A stretch of DNA of 64,000 nucleotides from Takashimella koratensis (GCA_003116875.1 BCKT01000007.1:1-64000), one strand, 5' to 3'; numbered from the stretch's first letter, positions 13,802-26,244 are shown. Notes: generated by a model from the letters alone, not told the origin. Made by a program: numbers and translations.

Positions 13802-13894
13802 CGTCTTTGATGTACGTGTAACACGACACGCGCCTCTGTATTTATGCGTGCTCCATCGTAACCCATGACACCAAGTCCTATTTTAGTCCGATGT

Positions 13895-13901
13895 CGGACC
13901 G
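13895..13901. promoter_or_regulatory. CGGACCG palindromic site in the AKR/MIOX divergent promoter
   Basis: A CGG-N-CCG variant centred between the divergent aldo/keto reductase (94 bp) and inositol oxygenase (111 bp). A TATAAA at 13964-13969 serves the oxygenase. Confidence 0.4.
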
Positions 13902-14011
13902 CGCGACTCGGAAGATTAACACCCAATAGGGCGGCAGTTTTTACTATTCCACCGACTGTCACGTATAAAGGGCCGCCCCGCTCCACCCGTCTCCCCAAAC
14001 AACCCACCAAC

Positions 14012-15080
14012 ATGCCCGTCGCTATCCCCCAGCCCCAGCAACTCGCTCGCTCTGACGGTGAGTCGCGCTTATGACCCCACTGACAAACAGACCCCAAGGG
14101 TCTCAAGTTTGACAAGATCTCCGACGCTGTCGACAACATCAACGTCGCCAAGCTCCTCGAAAAGGACAATGCCTACGACCAGTCCGTTTTTGACTCGGAG
14201 AAAGACAAGGCGGGATTCAGACAGTTTGTCGACTCGAACGAGAGCTCTCGCCGCTTCTACATGTAGGTCGACCCCCAGACAACGCTGATCGGCAGTGAGC
14301 AGCACACCAAGCAGACCGTCGCGTTCAACATCGAGTCCCGCAAGAAGGCCTTTGAGAAGCCACGTGCCACCATGGGCATCTGGGAGGCAATGGAACTCTT
14401 GAACACCCTCGTCGACGCCAGTGACCCGGACACCGATGCTACTCAGATTGAGCACCTCCTCCAAACCTCTGAGGCGATGCGCAAGGATGGCAAGCCCGAA
14501 TGGATGCAACTCACTGGTCTGATCCACGACCTTGGCAAGCTCCTCTACTTCTTCGGCAGTGACGGTCAATGGGTAGGTCTAAATCGATTTGGAGCTAATT
14601 CCAGGACGTCGTCGGTGACACCTTTGTTGTCGGCTGCGAGATCCCCACCGAGAAGATTGTCTATTCGGACACCTTTGGCGCCAACCCCGACATCAACAAC
14701 CCCGAGTACAACACCAAGTACGGAATCTACGAGCCCAACTGTGGTCTCGAAAAGCTCATGATCTCCTGGGGCCATGACGAGTACTTGGTAAGCATCTCCG
14801 CCGTTCAAGCTGACCTCAGTACATGGTGTGCAAGGAACAGTCCAAACTCCCTCAAGCCGCTCTCAACATGATCCGCTACCACAGCTTCTACCCGTGGCAT
14901 CGAGAGCGGGCATACACCTACTTTGAGAACGAGGCCGACGCCCAGGCACTCAAGGATGTCCTCGCGTTCAACCCTTACGATTTGTACTCCAAGTCGGACT
15001 CGAAGCCAGACCCGCAGGCTCTTCGTCCGTACTACGAGACTCTCATCGCCAAGTACTTCCCTGAGAAGATTAACTGGTGA
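14012..15080 (+). CDS. Inositol oxygenase (MIOX)
   Basis: Five exons, four introns of 32-33 nt (the first at 14058-14090), about 312 aa. It is the non-haem di-iron enzyme that cleaves myo-inositol to D-glucuronate. The family signatures are intact: QTVAFNIESRKK, LIHDLGKLLYF with the HD iron ligands, VVGCEIP, SWGHDEYL, and MIRYHSFYPWHRERAY with further His ligands, then the C-terminal YFPEKINW. Length matches the family. Cytosolic. Divergent from the aldo/keto reductase and close to an inositol-type transporter, so uptake, oxidation and reduction steps are clustered. Confidence 0.97.
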
Positions 15081-16031
15081 ATGTTTTATAGAATGTAATA
15101 TGTAAAGTACAGATTCGGATCGTACCTGAACGGGAGCAATTAAATGCAGCGGCAAGTGATGTTTGCTGGCTGCGCCACTAGGGCATGGAGAGCATGCAGT
15201 TTCTCACCACCAGGCTCGTACTGATCAGCGACAGCTTGATTTGTACAGTTTTCGGAGTTGTGCGAGCCTTACCAAGAGTCTCGGTCCTCTTTGATTTGAC
15301 ACGTGGCTGCTCATTCATAGGCTCTGCCCATCGTGTGAAAACGCCTGTCTTCCTTCACCATACGTGTACTTGCTAGCTTAACCGCACACTCTCGACACGA
15401 GACACTAACACGATGAATGAACTACTAGCCAGCAAAGCGATTGAGCCCACTGACTTACGTCGACGATATCGCTCATTTTGCGGCTGAGTCGGAGCCCTTC
15501 CAAAGTCGCAGTTTGTCGGATACCGGATGACGATCGATGATCCTGGGGGAGTCCGGCTCCACTTAGGCTTCAGCCCAGTCTCATCTTCGAGGCCACCAAA
15601 CCCACGCCATCACCTAGCTTGCCTTGAAAGGCAGGTATCGTGCCGTAAGGCGTGCGCTCCGCTGCTTCAACATGACCCGATCCGTCATGGCCTCTTATGT
15701 TGTCTCCCACAGAGTCTTGGCATGATTTTGGGGTACTTACACCGACAGTAAAGCGCGGAGCGGCTGACTGGATTATCGAACAAAAAGCAAACCGTTCTGT
15801 GCATCTGAATGATTCACCCGAATGGTTCACAACAGTTTTCCTTCTCCCGGATTCCGGTGCCCATTCAGGGACTTGGCCATACGTAACAAGCTTGTCCGGG
15901 TGCCTAAGTCCGGACGCCTACCATGAGGCTGGTTTTTGGGGTCCAGCTTGGCCTTGGTCATCGCAAGCGAACAAGAAGCATGTCACAATATATAAGGACG
16001 CAAGCGTATGTCTCCCTGCTCGCCAAGCAAG
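15081..16031. other. Gap of 951 bp without a supported gene
   Basis: I see no gene with the window's usual intron pattern. A minus-strand reading of 86 codons at 15570-15830 has no recognisable family. A TATATAAG at 15989-15996 is the likely TATA element of the CAP-domain gene. Confidence 0.4.
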
Positions 16032-17843
16032 ATGCTCCCCCTCTTTTTCACCATTTGCTTCCTCGCCCTGGCGGCGGCTCGCCCGTCCACCAACAAACCT
16101 CGAGACGTGGTCAACTCAGGCAACACGGTCAACGTCCTGCCTGGCAACACATACACTCTTGGCAAGACCAACGTGACGTTTGCCAACCACACCCTCCCCA
16201 TTCTTGTCCCCAATGTCACGAACGAAGTCTGCCAGTATGTGCTGGCAGAGCCCGAGACTGTGAAGCTTCCAAATGCCACATTCGTTTTGACCGATCTCGT
16301 CGCAGGTGAGTGGGATACCGATCAGTTCTAATCTCAGTCGCATGCTACAGGCCTTCCACCATCTACGTGACGGTGACTCCGAGCTCTACGCTCGCTGGAT
16401 CTTCGGTGGTCGTCGCTCCTCCCGTCTCCAGTGCGACACCCAAGGCAGGCTCAAGTGCTGCCCCACTCAGCCCATCCACCACCGGTACCACGACAGCCGT
16501 ACTGGGGGCGACTGCCGGGGTGTCCAGCATCTCTATGTCTTTGAGACACTCAGCTGCTTCAGCCTCGACTGTTCCTTCGGCCAGCCTGCCTGCCACTTCG
16601 CTTCCACCTCCGCAATTCTCTAGCTCGAAAGGGTCCTTTGCTGCAACGTCCAGCCCGCCGCCGTCGGGGAGCGGTTCCCTGACAGGACCCAGAGCGTCTT
16701 CGACAGTCTCAACGTCGTCCTTGGCTACCACAGTCACCGGTACCGGCACTGCTCCCTTTGCTTCACAATCCCCGGCTGTACCCATCTCTTCTTTATCAAG
16801 CACTCCAGCTACTTCGAGGCCATCTTCCGCAGCCGCCATATCTGCACCCTTATCCTCGACGATATCCTCGGCGTCCTTCACATCGCCCGCGCTTTCTTTC
16901 ACTTCCTCTCCTACATCACTTTTCCCTTCTTCGTCATCGTCCGTACCACCATCCTCTACATCGGCGTCTCCTTATGATGCTTCGTCCAGGCTCTCGTCGT
17001 CCTCAGCTTCGTCCTCCCCTTCTTCCTCTTCCACCTCTGTTTCTGTCTCTTCCTCTTTGTCTTCTTCGTCCTCATCCTCCTCTTCCTCCCCCTCCTCACC
17101 CTCTTCCATCCTCCCGACCTCTATATCTTTCTTGTTCCCCTCCGTATCTTCCATCTCAACTTCCTCCATGTCGTCGACACCATCGGTGATAGTTTCGGCC
17201 CCTGTCTCTTCAACATCTTCACCCGCGTCTTCAGCCACGTTGCTCCCTTCTCCCACCCTGTCCTCGGGCTCCCTTAACGCCGACATGACAGCGTTGCTCA
17301 ACGCTCACAATGCTTTCCGCGCCAAGTACGGTTAGTGTGAACTTAGACGCAGCTAACCCTAGGCGAGGCTCCACTCACTTGGAGTGACACATTAGCGACA
17401 TACGCTCAGAGTTATTCGACGAAATGCATCTTTGAACATACGTGGGTATTCGTCAATGCATAGCTGACCTTAGACACGGCCCCTACGGAGAGAACTTGTA
17501 AGTCCTGTGTTGGACTATGCTGATGGATAGGGCTGCCGGAACAGCAGGTGCCTACTCCTTGGTCCAGCTATTCCAGGGTTGGGCCAACGAAGCTGGTGGG
17601 TTTGTCTAGCTTCCTTCGCTCACTCTAGCAAATTACGACTACAACAATCCGGTGTTTGGCCTCACCACCGGCCACTTCACACAGCTGGTGTGGAGAGACA
17701 CAACACAGGTTGGATGTGGTTGGACTACTTGCTCCACTCTGGCAGATGCCAATGTCGCCCCGGCGCTCTATCTTGTTTGTGAATACAATCCCCCGGGAAA
17801 CTATGCAGGCGAGTTCGCCCAAGAGGTTCCTCGGCCACTTTGA
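16032..17843 (+). CDS. Secreted CAP/PR-1 (SCP) domain protein with long Ser-rich region
   Basis: Six exons, five short introns, about 549 aa. An N-terminal signal peptide (MLPLFFTICFLALAAARP) is followed by about 80 residues with several N-x-T/S sequons. Then comes a Ser/Thr/Pro-rich region of about 320 residues, including near-homopolymeric Ser runs around 16950-17110. The C-terminal CAP domain (LLNAHNAFRAKYG, YGENLAAG, GHFTQLVWRDT, YLVCEYNPPGNYAGEF) has the CAP signatures. Pry/PR-1 proteins bind sterols and fatty acids outside the cell. The Ser-rich stretch is probably heavily O-mannosylated and may span the wall. I chose the ATG at 16032 over 16008 because it gives a clean signal peptide. 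Confidence 0.92.
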
Positions 17844-17996
17844 CCGCCAAATGGGATTTGATGAACCTGGCAAAGACGAATGTGAGAGAAATTACAATAC
17901 TAGCAGCGATATCGCCTCCAATGTATCATGTTATACTGTCTTCTTCACATTCTCGCATGGCAACAGCTACCAATAAGCACAGGCATTTGGACGAGT

Positions 17997-19843
17997 TTAC
18001 CCCTGCAGCACAGCCTCCACTACAGTCTCCTTGAATTTGCTCGCCGGGATTCGACGTTCGAATAACACGTCAAGCTCATAGTAAGAGCGTCCCTGGAGTC
18101 AGCGAATCCCATCACCAACCCACCTTTGTCTCGGGCACCCGGAAATAAGACCAAACAGCAAATACCGCAGCGATGCTGCCCCAGAAGAACCCGGCTTTAC
18201 CTCCCCAGTTCCACTCGAGTGGGTTGAGCTGGTAAGGAGTGATGACACCCGCCACGATACCGATGACATTGAAAAAGTTTCGTGACAGACCAACGGTTTT
18301 GTTTCTGAGTCGAGTGGATGATACCTCGCCAACAATACCTGCTGTCAGCTGGTTCACCAATCTACTCACAGTATGCTAGCGGGCCAATGGTGAGGTCGTA
18401 CGAAAAAACCCAGAGCAACATGAGACCGGACTGTGCCCAGCCGGCCCCCGCGTACCCTTTCATCCCTAGCACCGCACAAATACCAATGATAAAATGCAGA
18501 GTCGCCAGCCAGGTCATGCCAAAGATGAAAAGCGGTCGCCTGCCAAATTTTGTGATGAGAATCCAAGAGGCGACAGTGCCACAGAAAGCACCTGCCGTGT
18601 TGCCAAGACCCATCTTGAAGGCCTCTGCCGCGGGCAAGCCCGATTGCTCGAAAAAGTAAACGACGTACCCTGCAAAGCCGACGCCGGAGAACACTTGGCA
18701 GCCCCATGCAATGACCGAGATCTCGGTTCGGCGCAGATCCGTCTTGCGGAAACACTCGATATAGCGAGTTTTCTCAGATGAGATTTCAATTTCGAGCTGG
18801 TTGGTGCGCATCATCGCGGCGACGGTGTGTTTCGCGGTCTTCTCATCCGAGACTCGACGGACCGACTTTTCCGCCTCCTCCAGCCGGCCGTGACGCACGA
18901 GCCACCAGGGAGACTCGGGCATGAACCAGAAGATGATCATGAGCGGGATGGGCCAGATCCACCTAAGGTCAGCGTGATAGCGGGTTTACTCACTGGATGG
19001 CGAACGGTAGGCGATAGGCAAGTGACGTGGTGTTGTTCTCTAGCCCGAGAACGACGCCCGAAGCGATGAACTGGCCAATCACCCTGAGATCAGCTCCGAA
19101 CCACCTCTCACTCACCAGCAGAGGTTGACATAGGTAGTAAGGTAGCCACGAAGTGTCAACGGGCACAGTTCAGAGGCGTAAGCCTCGGCAAGAGTGGAGA
19201 AGACTCCCCACGGAACACCACAGAGAAGCTCGCCGATCAACAGAGCAGTCAAGTTTGGCGCGGAGAATACGATGGCTGAGGTTAGACAGTTTTAACACGC
19301 ACTCACCAATGAACGGGATCATGAACGCCATGTTGATGAGCAATGTCTTGCGGTAGCCAAGACGATCAATCAAGAAACTACCCCAGAAGATACCGACTGC
19401 GGTCAGCACAGCCTCGTACCAACTCACAAATGTTCCCAATGGTCGATGCTTGGCCCACGGCGCTCTGCCATCTGGCCTCGACGGTGTAGCTGCCAGTCGA
19501 AGGGACGTAGACACCATACCTCTCGGCGAAGGCAGGAAGAGCCCAGAAGTTTCCCAAGAGTGCCGTGTCATACCCTTCCATGATGATGCACAGAGAGCAC
19601 CCGGCAGCCCAGAGCACAGCCTGGCGTCAGCAAGCTCAGACTTCAACCTACCTTTTTGTGCACACGCAACGATTCCCAAAGGGTGTAGCTGTGCTCCTGC
19701 TGCTCGCTCACTTCCGCAGCCGCATTCAGCTGTCCCTGGTTCTTCGTGCTGAGGTCGAGCTCGACATTCTCGACCATCTGCAGTTCTACGTCCTTGTCCG
19801 TGTCCATGGTGTACGATTCCCTGGGAAGCCTCTGGGACTCCAT
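17997..19843 (-). CDS. MFS alpha-glucoside:H+ symporter-like sugar porter
   Basis: Eight exons, seven short introns, about 541 aa. TM1 carries IMEGYDTALLGNFWALPAF, a hallmark of the fungal maltose/general alpha-glucoside permease group. DRLGYRK, MPESPWWLVRHGR and the RVPETKGRSYYELDVLF tail complete the sugar-porter pattern. The long acidic N-terminus (VENVELDLSTKN) is usual for this group. The start at 19843 precedes a second in-frame ATG at 19807; either is possible. Plasma membrane. No alpha-glucosidase gene lies nearby, so the real substrate is uncertain. Confidence 0.9.
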
Positions 19844-21527
19844 GTTGCCCCGCTCAGGTTTTATGTAGCCCCGGGGATCCCCAAACATGCCGCCCAAACA
19901 TCCCGCAATTGCAAACATAGGCCTTAAAAATGGACAAAGGATGGCTCATTTATAACCAGATGCCTGCGCATTGACTAGCTTTAAACCTCCTCGTTGCAAA
20001 TGTACGACGCCACAGATGTCAATGTCGATCGAAGCACGCTAAAACGGGAGGTCAGCTGACGTCACGGGTGACAATTGCGGGTAGGTTTACACTGGCGCTT
20101 TATTAATTCACCGACTTTCGACCGTCACCAGACCAAGTCGACGACAATTTTAAGCCAATTTGCAATATACATAATGGACGGGAGGGCATTACGCCGCCCG
20201 AGGCTGGTGTTCGGAGCCGACCCGTTGCTTTCCGAGTGTTCCGGTGTTGCTGGGTAGAAGAGGGCCGTTTTCGGAGTCAGTAGGGGTACCCAATTGCACC
20301 TTTGAACAGTTGCGGTATTCCCCTTGTGCTGTTAAACCGCTGTTGATTTGAATTAAGCCATGCTTATCAGATCCTCCTGTATAAGACAAGGGGGAACAGC
20401 AGAACAGCGGGCTGCATTTGAGGTCCTTTTATTCTCGTGGAAATTTCTCCTTGTTTGGCTGTAGGAATTGGGAACCCCTACAGTATTGCCGTGTTCAAGA
20501 AGGGCTTTCCACGATGTCGCCTTTGCACGCTCACGATTTGCCTCGTGTGAATGACGTGAAACGCCTTGGCAGGGGCAAGTTGCCGAGATGCCGACACTGA
20601 GGGATGGGGAAAGGCCTGTTACTGTCGAACTAGCCAATCGGGTAGCTAGAGAGTAATGAGTACATGGGAGAAAGTGGAGAATGACGGAGTTGGAACTTTG
20701 GTATGAAGGGGTTGCTACACTACGTCCTATAAGGTGCTAGCTATCACAACAGCAACTCCAGGTCCCAATTGTCCACACGACGTCCCCAACGTAGGACTGC
20801 TCATGCTGAAGGGGATGACGGCCAAAAATAGCATCGATGATATTCGACAGCGATCCTCGGACAAGACCGTGAACAGAATCCATAGGGGTATGAGAACCTC
20901 ATCCACAATCCGTCGCTTATTGATATCGTGTCGGTCAGCTCGGCTTGCCTGTCACCTATGCGTTAGAGAGGGAATATTCATGCGGATTCGCCAACCCAAT
21001 ATGCGACCAAACGTGCTGCGCTTGGCGGCTCATCTCCCTGAGTCTACCCTTGTCCTTGATGATGTCGGCGATGCCCCCATTCAAGCTTATCAAGCCTAGG
21101 GCTCCCGGAAGCATCGTCCTACATCAACTCTCTGGTATGGCTATGAGATAGGCAGCGTGCAGTTCACTCGTGAATCTTCACTCTGTGCTGCCGCTGCCGC
21201 TGAAGAGCCAGAGGCCAAGCCAGTGGTCCTGCACGTGGCGTGTGATGGCGTGCATAAATGCAGGGGGCCGCTCTCTCCCAGGCGAGTGTTACCCGGAACA
21301 GGGGGGACATGACACAGAGACCTCCGCGAGCGTGCAGGGAGTGTTGAACAAAGTGGGCAACCGCCGCTAAGTTCTAGGCGTCGCTTCATACGGAAGGAGT
21401 CGCACCGTCGTGGGGACAGGTTTGCTTATCTGTCATCCGCCCGTTTTTACTTTGTTGATAGTCTCGGCGACCTCCGGCCGGCATATAAATCCCCCTTCAG
21501 CCTCTTCCGTATCCGTCAGCAACCATC
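19844..21527. other. Gap of 1.7 kb without a supported gene
   Basis: Only short readings without family matches or plausible splice chains. A CTCCGGCCGGC block (about 21473) and CATATAAAT (about 21481) lie just upstream of the UNC93-like pseudogene and look like its promoter. The rest may be gene relics too decayed to identify. Confidence 0.35.
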
Positions 21528-23211
21528 ATGTCCACACCCATTGACGAGCACAAGGATGCTGTAGACGTCGAAGTGGTCGAAGCAACCCACAGCGCTATAT
21601 ACAACGACCAAGATGCCGTCCGTGTTATCGACATCCCACATAGCAAATCCGTCCGCATCTACCGCTCGGTGGCGTTTCAGATGCTGATCATGTCTCTGCT
21701 GACCTTTTGCGGCGGGTCCATGAATGATGGCAAGTTGCATTCCAGGACGAGCTGACGATAGCCATCTCCAACCTTGGTGGCGGTGGCCTGGCTACTCCTT
21801 CCACCTCCAACCTCGCCACTTTCATCGCTAAGTCGTTCACTGCTGTCGTAGCGTGAGTGCTACCGTGGGCTACGCTGACTGCAGTATGTTTGGAGGCCCA
21901 CTTATCGGTTACATTTGGATCCCTTTTACTTTTATTCTCGGGGCAGTCGGCTTTCCGTTTGCGGGGTCGGCCTACTACGTCAACAGCAAGTACGGAAATC
22001 AATGGTACCTTATTGTTGGCAAGATCATCTACGGGATCAGTGGGTCAGTGATCAGTTTCTCGCTAACAACAGCCGCTGCCTTGCTATACGTGTGTGAATC
22101 CACCGTGATGATCTCCTACCCGAGGAACACCTTCGTGGACGCTACATCTCACTTTGGGTCATTATGCGAGAAGTCGGCTCTGTCATTGGTGGCGCCGTCA
22201 CGTTTGCCCTCAACATCTCTACTAATGGGGCAGGAGGTATCACCGTCAACACATACCTCGTGTTCATCGTCATCGAGTGTATTGGTGAGTAGGCTCCCGG
22301 TCCTCACTGACCCCAGGTCTCCCCGTCTCCCTCTTGCTCACCCAGACGAAGAAAGTCATCCGCGCAGACGGTTATGGGGTTCCCCTGATCCCACGAAAGC
22401 CGTGGAAGCAGGAATATAAAGAGCTCTGGCAGATCCACAAGCTCAAAAGAGTATGTCAAATGGTGATAAAGCTGACGGAAGGCTCTACTTCTCATCCCAA
22501 TGTACATGTAAACTCTCTGGGGTGACGGCATATGGAGCACCTACAACACGCAACATCTTTCGGTCCGAGCTCGAGCGCTTGCTGTCTGTGACTCGCCTCT
22601 GGCTACTATCGCCATCAATCCCGTCTTTGATTTCTTGCTCGACATGAAGTCTATGGGTCCGAGGAAGAAGGCAATCTTTGCGTGGGGAATCTATGCGGCG
22701 ACCACTTCGTAATTCATATGTACACTCCTACTGACGTCAGTGCAATGTTTATCTGGGCTTTTATTGAGTACCACTACCTCGGGACCAAGCCGTCTACCTT
22801 GCGCATCGACATGTGAATGGAGACCAGTGCGTTGCTGATAGTAGAACCGATGGCTGCCAATTTTTCGCCGTGTGGATGCCGCATCTCATTTACAGCATCA
22901 ACTGCTGGATGGGCCAGACCTTGGTATACTGGACCCTCGGCCAGTTTGCGTCCGACGTGCGCACCAACTCCAAGACCGGTGGGGTGTGCAAAGCGTGGAT
23001 TACAGTCGGGTCCGCCATTTGGTAAGGTATCAATTCCAAGTCGACCAACAATTACATCCCCCTGGGTGTGTACCTTGCCGTGTTTGTCATTTGCATGCCT
23101 GGTTTCCTCGCGGTCGTCATGACTATACCCAAAGAGGACAAGGAAGTCAAGGTGGTCGATCGACGTGGACTGGAGGATAATGAGGAAAAGGATATCAAGG
23201 TGGTATCGTAG
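21528..23211 (+). pseudogene. UNC93-like MFS transporter, decayed paralogue of 47128-48737
   Basis: The splice pattern and protein similarity to the intact gene at 47128 can be followed along the whole length: acidic N-terminus, GGGGLATPSTSNLA, CESTVMISYP, YLVFIVIE, HLSVRARAL, MGQTLVYWTLGQF. It carries at least two lesions: a one-base loss near 22120 just after ISYP, and a TAA at 23023-23025 where an aromatic residue is expected (AIW-stop-GINS). A further TAA at 22509-22511 is in frame, unless a weak 30-nt intron removes it. One intron (about 21731-21762) uses a GC donor. The TATA element is still present, so decay looks recent. Confidence 0.82.
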
Positions 23212-24486
23212 ACTGATGTGAATGGTTGTAGGTGCAGGAATGTCATTCAAAGTTGCCTCTCTGTACCCCTTCGAAAAATTCTCTCAGCTGCACAAATCAA
23301 AGCTGCCATCCCCTTACAGCAGGAGAAGCGTGGTAGGGGTAGCTGTAGCGGCTGCCCTCTGAGAGGTCTATAACGATAATCGCCAGTAAAGTTGAATGAC
23401 AAGATATATTGTCGACCAAGGTGCATCCACATCTTCCCCAAGCCCGTGGTATATCGTCTCATGTCCAGCGTAATTCATTATTAGGCTAACGATATCACGA
23501 CACTATGCCAAGACAACACGTTACGTGTGCTCCGGCGCACATGCATCTCGGATGTACCAATACAGCAGCTACGGACAGATAGGCAGTCAAAGCAAAATAG
23601 TAATATCATTGACTACACCGCTTTGACCCGACCTTGGCCCATTCACACAGTAGCCTCTCTGTTAAACCAAGCAATAGCCTGTGTTTTATGCTCGCTCATT
23701 CGCTGCACGACCTCATCTCGTTGACTCGGCATTTGAACGACAAGACTGTAATAAAGACACCCATAGGGTTGGGCTCCGGTGCAAAAGAGGTCGTGCTACC
23801 GCGGCTCAAGTCGGTTATTGCATGCCTCAGTCACCCCCATGTGATACCCGTCGCGATTCGGAACCATCGCTATCAAACAAACTGACATCGGTCTTGTGAT
23901 ACAGTAGGTGGATTAGTCGATAGACGTACAGCGGGAGAGGCCCAGCGATAGTCTTGATGAAAGCGCTCAATCCTTCGGAAGCCGCTGAAGCCGCCACAGC
24001 GCAAGCTTACGATCCTCTTCTCTGAAGCCGATATGAGCTGCTTATCACACGCTGTTTGAAAGCATTCCGAGATAGCTAATATGACAAGTGTTCCGAAACA
24101 ATGGATGCATCGAAGATCAAGCATACAGACAGGCGATCCTATTACCGCATAACCGCGGATCCCTGCCAAGACCTCGGCCAGTTCCAAAGTAAACCTAATA
24201 TCCCCGCACATCCGCATCGACAAAACTCAGCTCCGATCCGTCCATCGGCCCAGTCTGCGGATCAGAGATGGGCCATGATAGGTCATCTGTTATCATAAAT
24301 GAACAGCGTGGCCCGCATACCTCGAGCTCGGCCAGTCCCAAGCGAAAACTCAAGCGCGGATTCGGCGATGAAGAAGCCGTTATGCCTATTAGATCAACTT
24401 TGGCGCCGTTAGCTGATCGGCCAATCGTGAACAGTCCAGATCTATATAAGCTTGGATTGTCACTGCGTTGGTCCGTCCATCACACC
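23212..24486. other. Gap of 1.3 kb without a supported gene
   Basis: No reading with family resemblance or good splice sites. TATATAAG at 24443-24450 is the likely TATA element of the next gene. Confidence 0.4.
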
Positions 24487-26244
24487 ATGCCCAGTAACCA
24501 AAGCGTCACCCCTCGGGGGTATCTCATCATGGCCTTTGCGTCATTTGGGGCCCTTCTATTTGTGTGTACCAAAATTGAATTGACTGACAATCTAGGGCCT
24601 CGACAATGGATGGTGGGGTACCGTTCTCGGTGAAACCGCATTCCTCTGCCATTACGGTGAAGAACTTACTGTCAAGGGTGTTACTTCGTGCACACTCTCC
24701 GCCCCGCGACAGTCTGCGGGCAGTGGGATTGGATCGGCTGGAATCAGTAAGCTCTAACCAGTCATTCTTGCTCATAACAGTGATCGGATGCCTGATGGCC
24801 CTCTACGTCAACCAACATCTCGGACGCAAACGTGCTCTCGCGTGTCTCTCTTTTTACTCTCTAGTCGGTATCATCATCGAGATGACATCGGCATTGGGAT
24901 CATCCCCCACTGCGCGCTTCGGTATTTTCATCGCCGGGAAGCTTCTCAACTCCATGGCAATGGGCATGGCGTGCAATATCATCCCCATCTACCTTTCCGA
25001 GACGTCCATCCCATCGGCAAGAGGGATGGTGATCAACACGTACAACCTGGTGCAAATCACCGGTGTCATCATTGCCACCGCCGCTGTGTACGGCATCTCT
25101 ACTCGAACCGACCAGATCGCCTATCTCCTTCCCATGGGGCTACAGTTTATCTCCCCCGTGCTCATCCTTGCGGTCTACTTCTGGCTTCCAGAGTCTCCCC
25201 GATGGCTCCTCTGGAAAGGGTGAGTGCTATAAAGGGGCATAGCTAATCCAAGGCGACACGAAGAAGCCGTCAACGCTGCGAAATCGTTGTTCTGGACCGA
25301 AGCCAACGGCTTCGACTCTGAGGACTTTTGTCACCGCAACTCGATCGCATTCGAGGAGGAGAAGCAACTCAACTCTGGATGGTCCGACCTGTTCCGCGGA
25401 GCCGACCTTCGACGAACCCTTATCGCTCTCGGAAGTCAGTGCTTCCAGCAGGCACAAGGGGCGTCGTACATGATGACGTATATCGTCTCTTTTCTCATCG
25501 GGGTTGGTGTTGTCAACGTATTCCCAGTCATAATGGGACTCTACATGGGTGAGCTCCTCCCCGTAGTAAGACTAATTAGAGACTGACGCAAGGTTCCTCC
25601 TCTTTAATCAGAGCTCTGGGTGGTTGCAGTCGCCTGTAGCTACCTTCCCGATCGCTTGGGCCGACGTCCAAATGTCATCTACCCTGCCGCCATCTGTGCG
25701 ACGTGTCTCATCGTCGTTGCTATCTTGACAACTGTGTATCCCCAGCCCTCCTCCGCCGTCCAGAAAGCTTCCCTCGCCCTCATCTTCATTTGGTACCTTT
25801 TCTTCGGCATTGAAGGTAACCAAGCTTGGATCATCACGGCGGAGACAGCCCCTTCTCGTAACCGAGAAAAAGTTCTCTTCATCTCCTCGTTTGGTGGCTT
25901 TGCCGTTCAACTGGTCATCACCTGGGTTTCCCCCTACATTCAGGACGCTAGTTATGGAAACCTCGGATCGAAGATTGTGAGTATCTCTCAAGAGTCTCGC
26001 TTACATTTAGGGCTTCCTTTGGGGCGCATTCTCGGTCTTGACTGTCGTCGCAGCGTACATGTTCCTCCCGGAGACAAAGGGGTTCTCTCTGGAGCAGCTC
26101 GACTATCTGTTCGAGAACAAGGTCCCGGCTAGGCAATTTGCTACCTATCATTTCGATGACGACGTGTTGGCGACTACACCCGTGGAGAAATTGGCTTTGG
26201 GTCCAGAGACAACTGAGTTAGTGGATGAAGAGAAACAAGCCTGA
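24487..26244 (+). CDS. MFS sugar porter
   Basis: Six exons, five introns, about 519 aa. Sugar-porter marks: GLDNGWWG in TM1, HLGRKRA, IPIYLSETSIPSARG, LPESPRWLLWKG, DRLGRRP, AETAPSRNREK and FLPETKGFSLEQLDYLFEN at the C-terminus. Four introns are 33-34 nt. The fourth (25549-25611) is 63 nt and contains a complete-looking 33-nt intron followed by a second branch site and acceptor. Plasma membrane H+/sugar symport is likely; I cannot name the substrate. The start at 24487 is 37 bp from the TATA element, the usual spacing here. Confidence 0.9.

Noticed and set aside
15570..15830. Minus-strand 86-codon frame as a possible gene relic
   Set aside because: No recognisable family, and no flanking exons could be joined.
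16363..16902. Minus-strand open frame of 179 codons opposite the CAP-domain gene
   Set aside because: It is the antisense of the Ser-rich codons, which rarely generate stops.
22503..22540. A 30-nt intron removing the TAA at 22509
   Set aside because: Weak donor and no CTGAC branch site, and the intact paralogue is colinear through this segment. The stop is more likely a lesion.
25561..25611. Recursive splicing or a micro-exon inside the 63-nt intron
   Set aside because: It would require a 19-nt second intron without a branch site. A single 63-nt intron restores the protein more simply.
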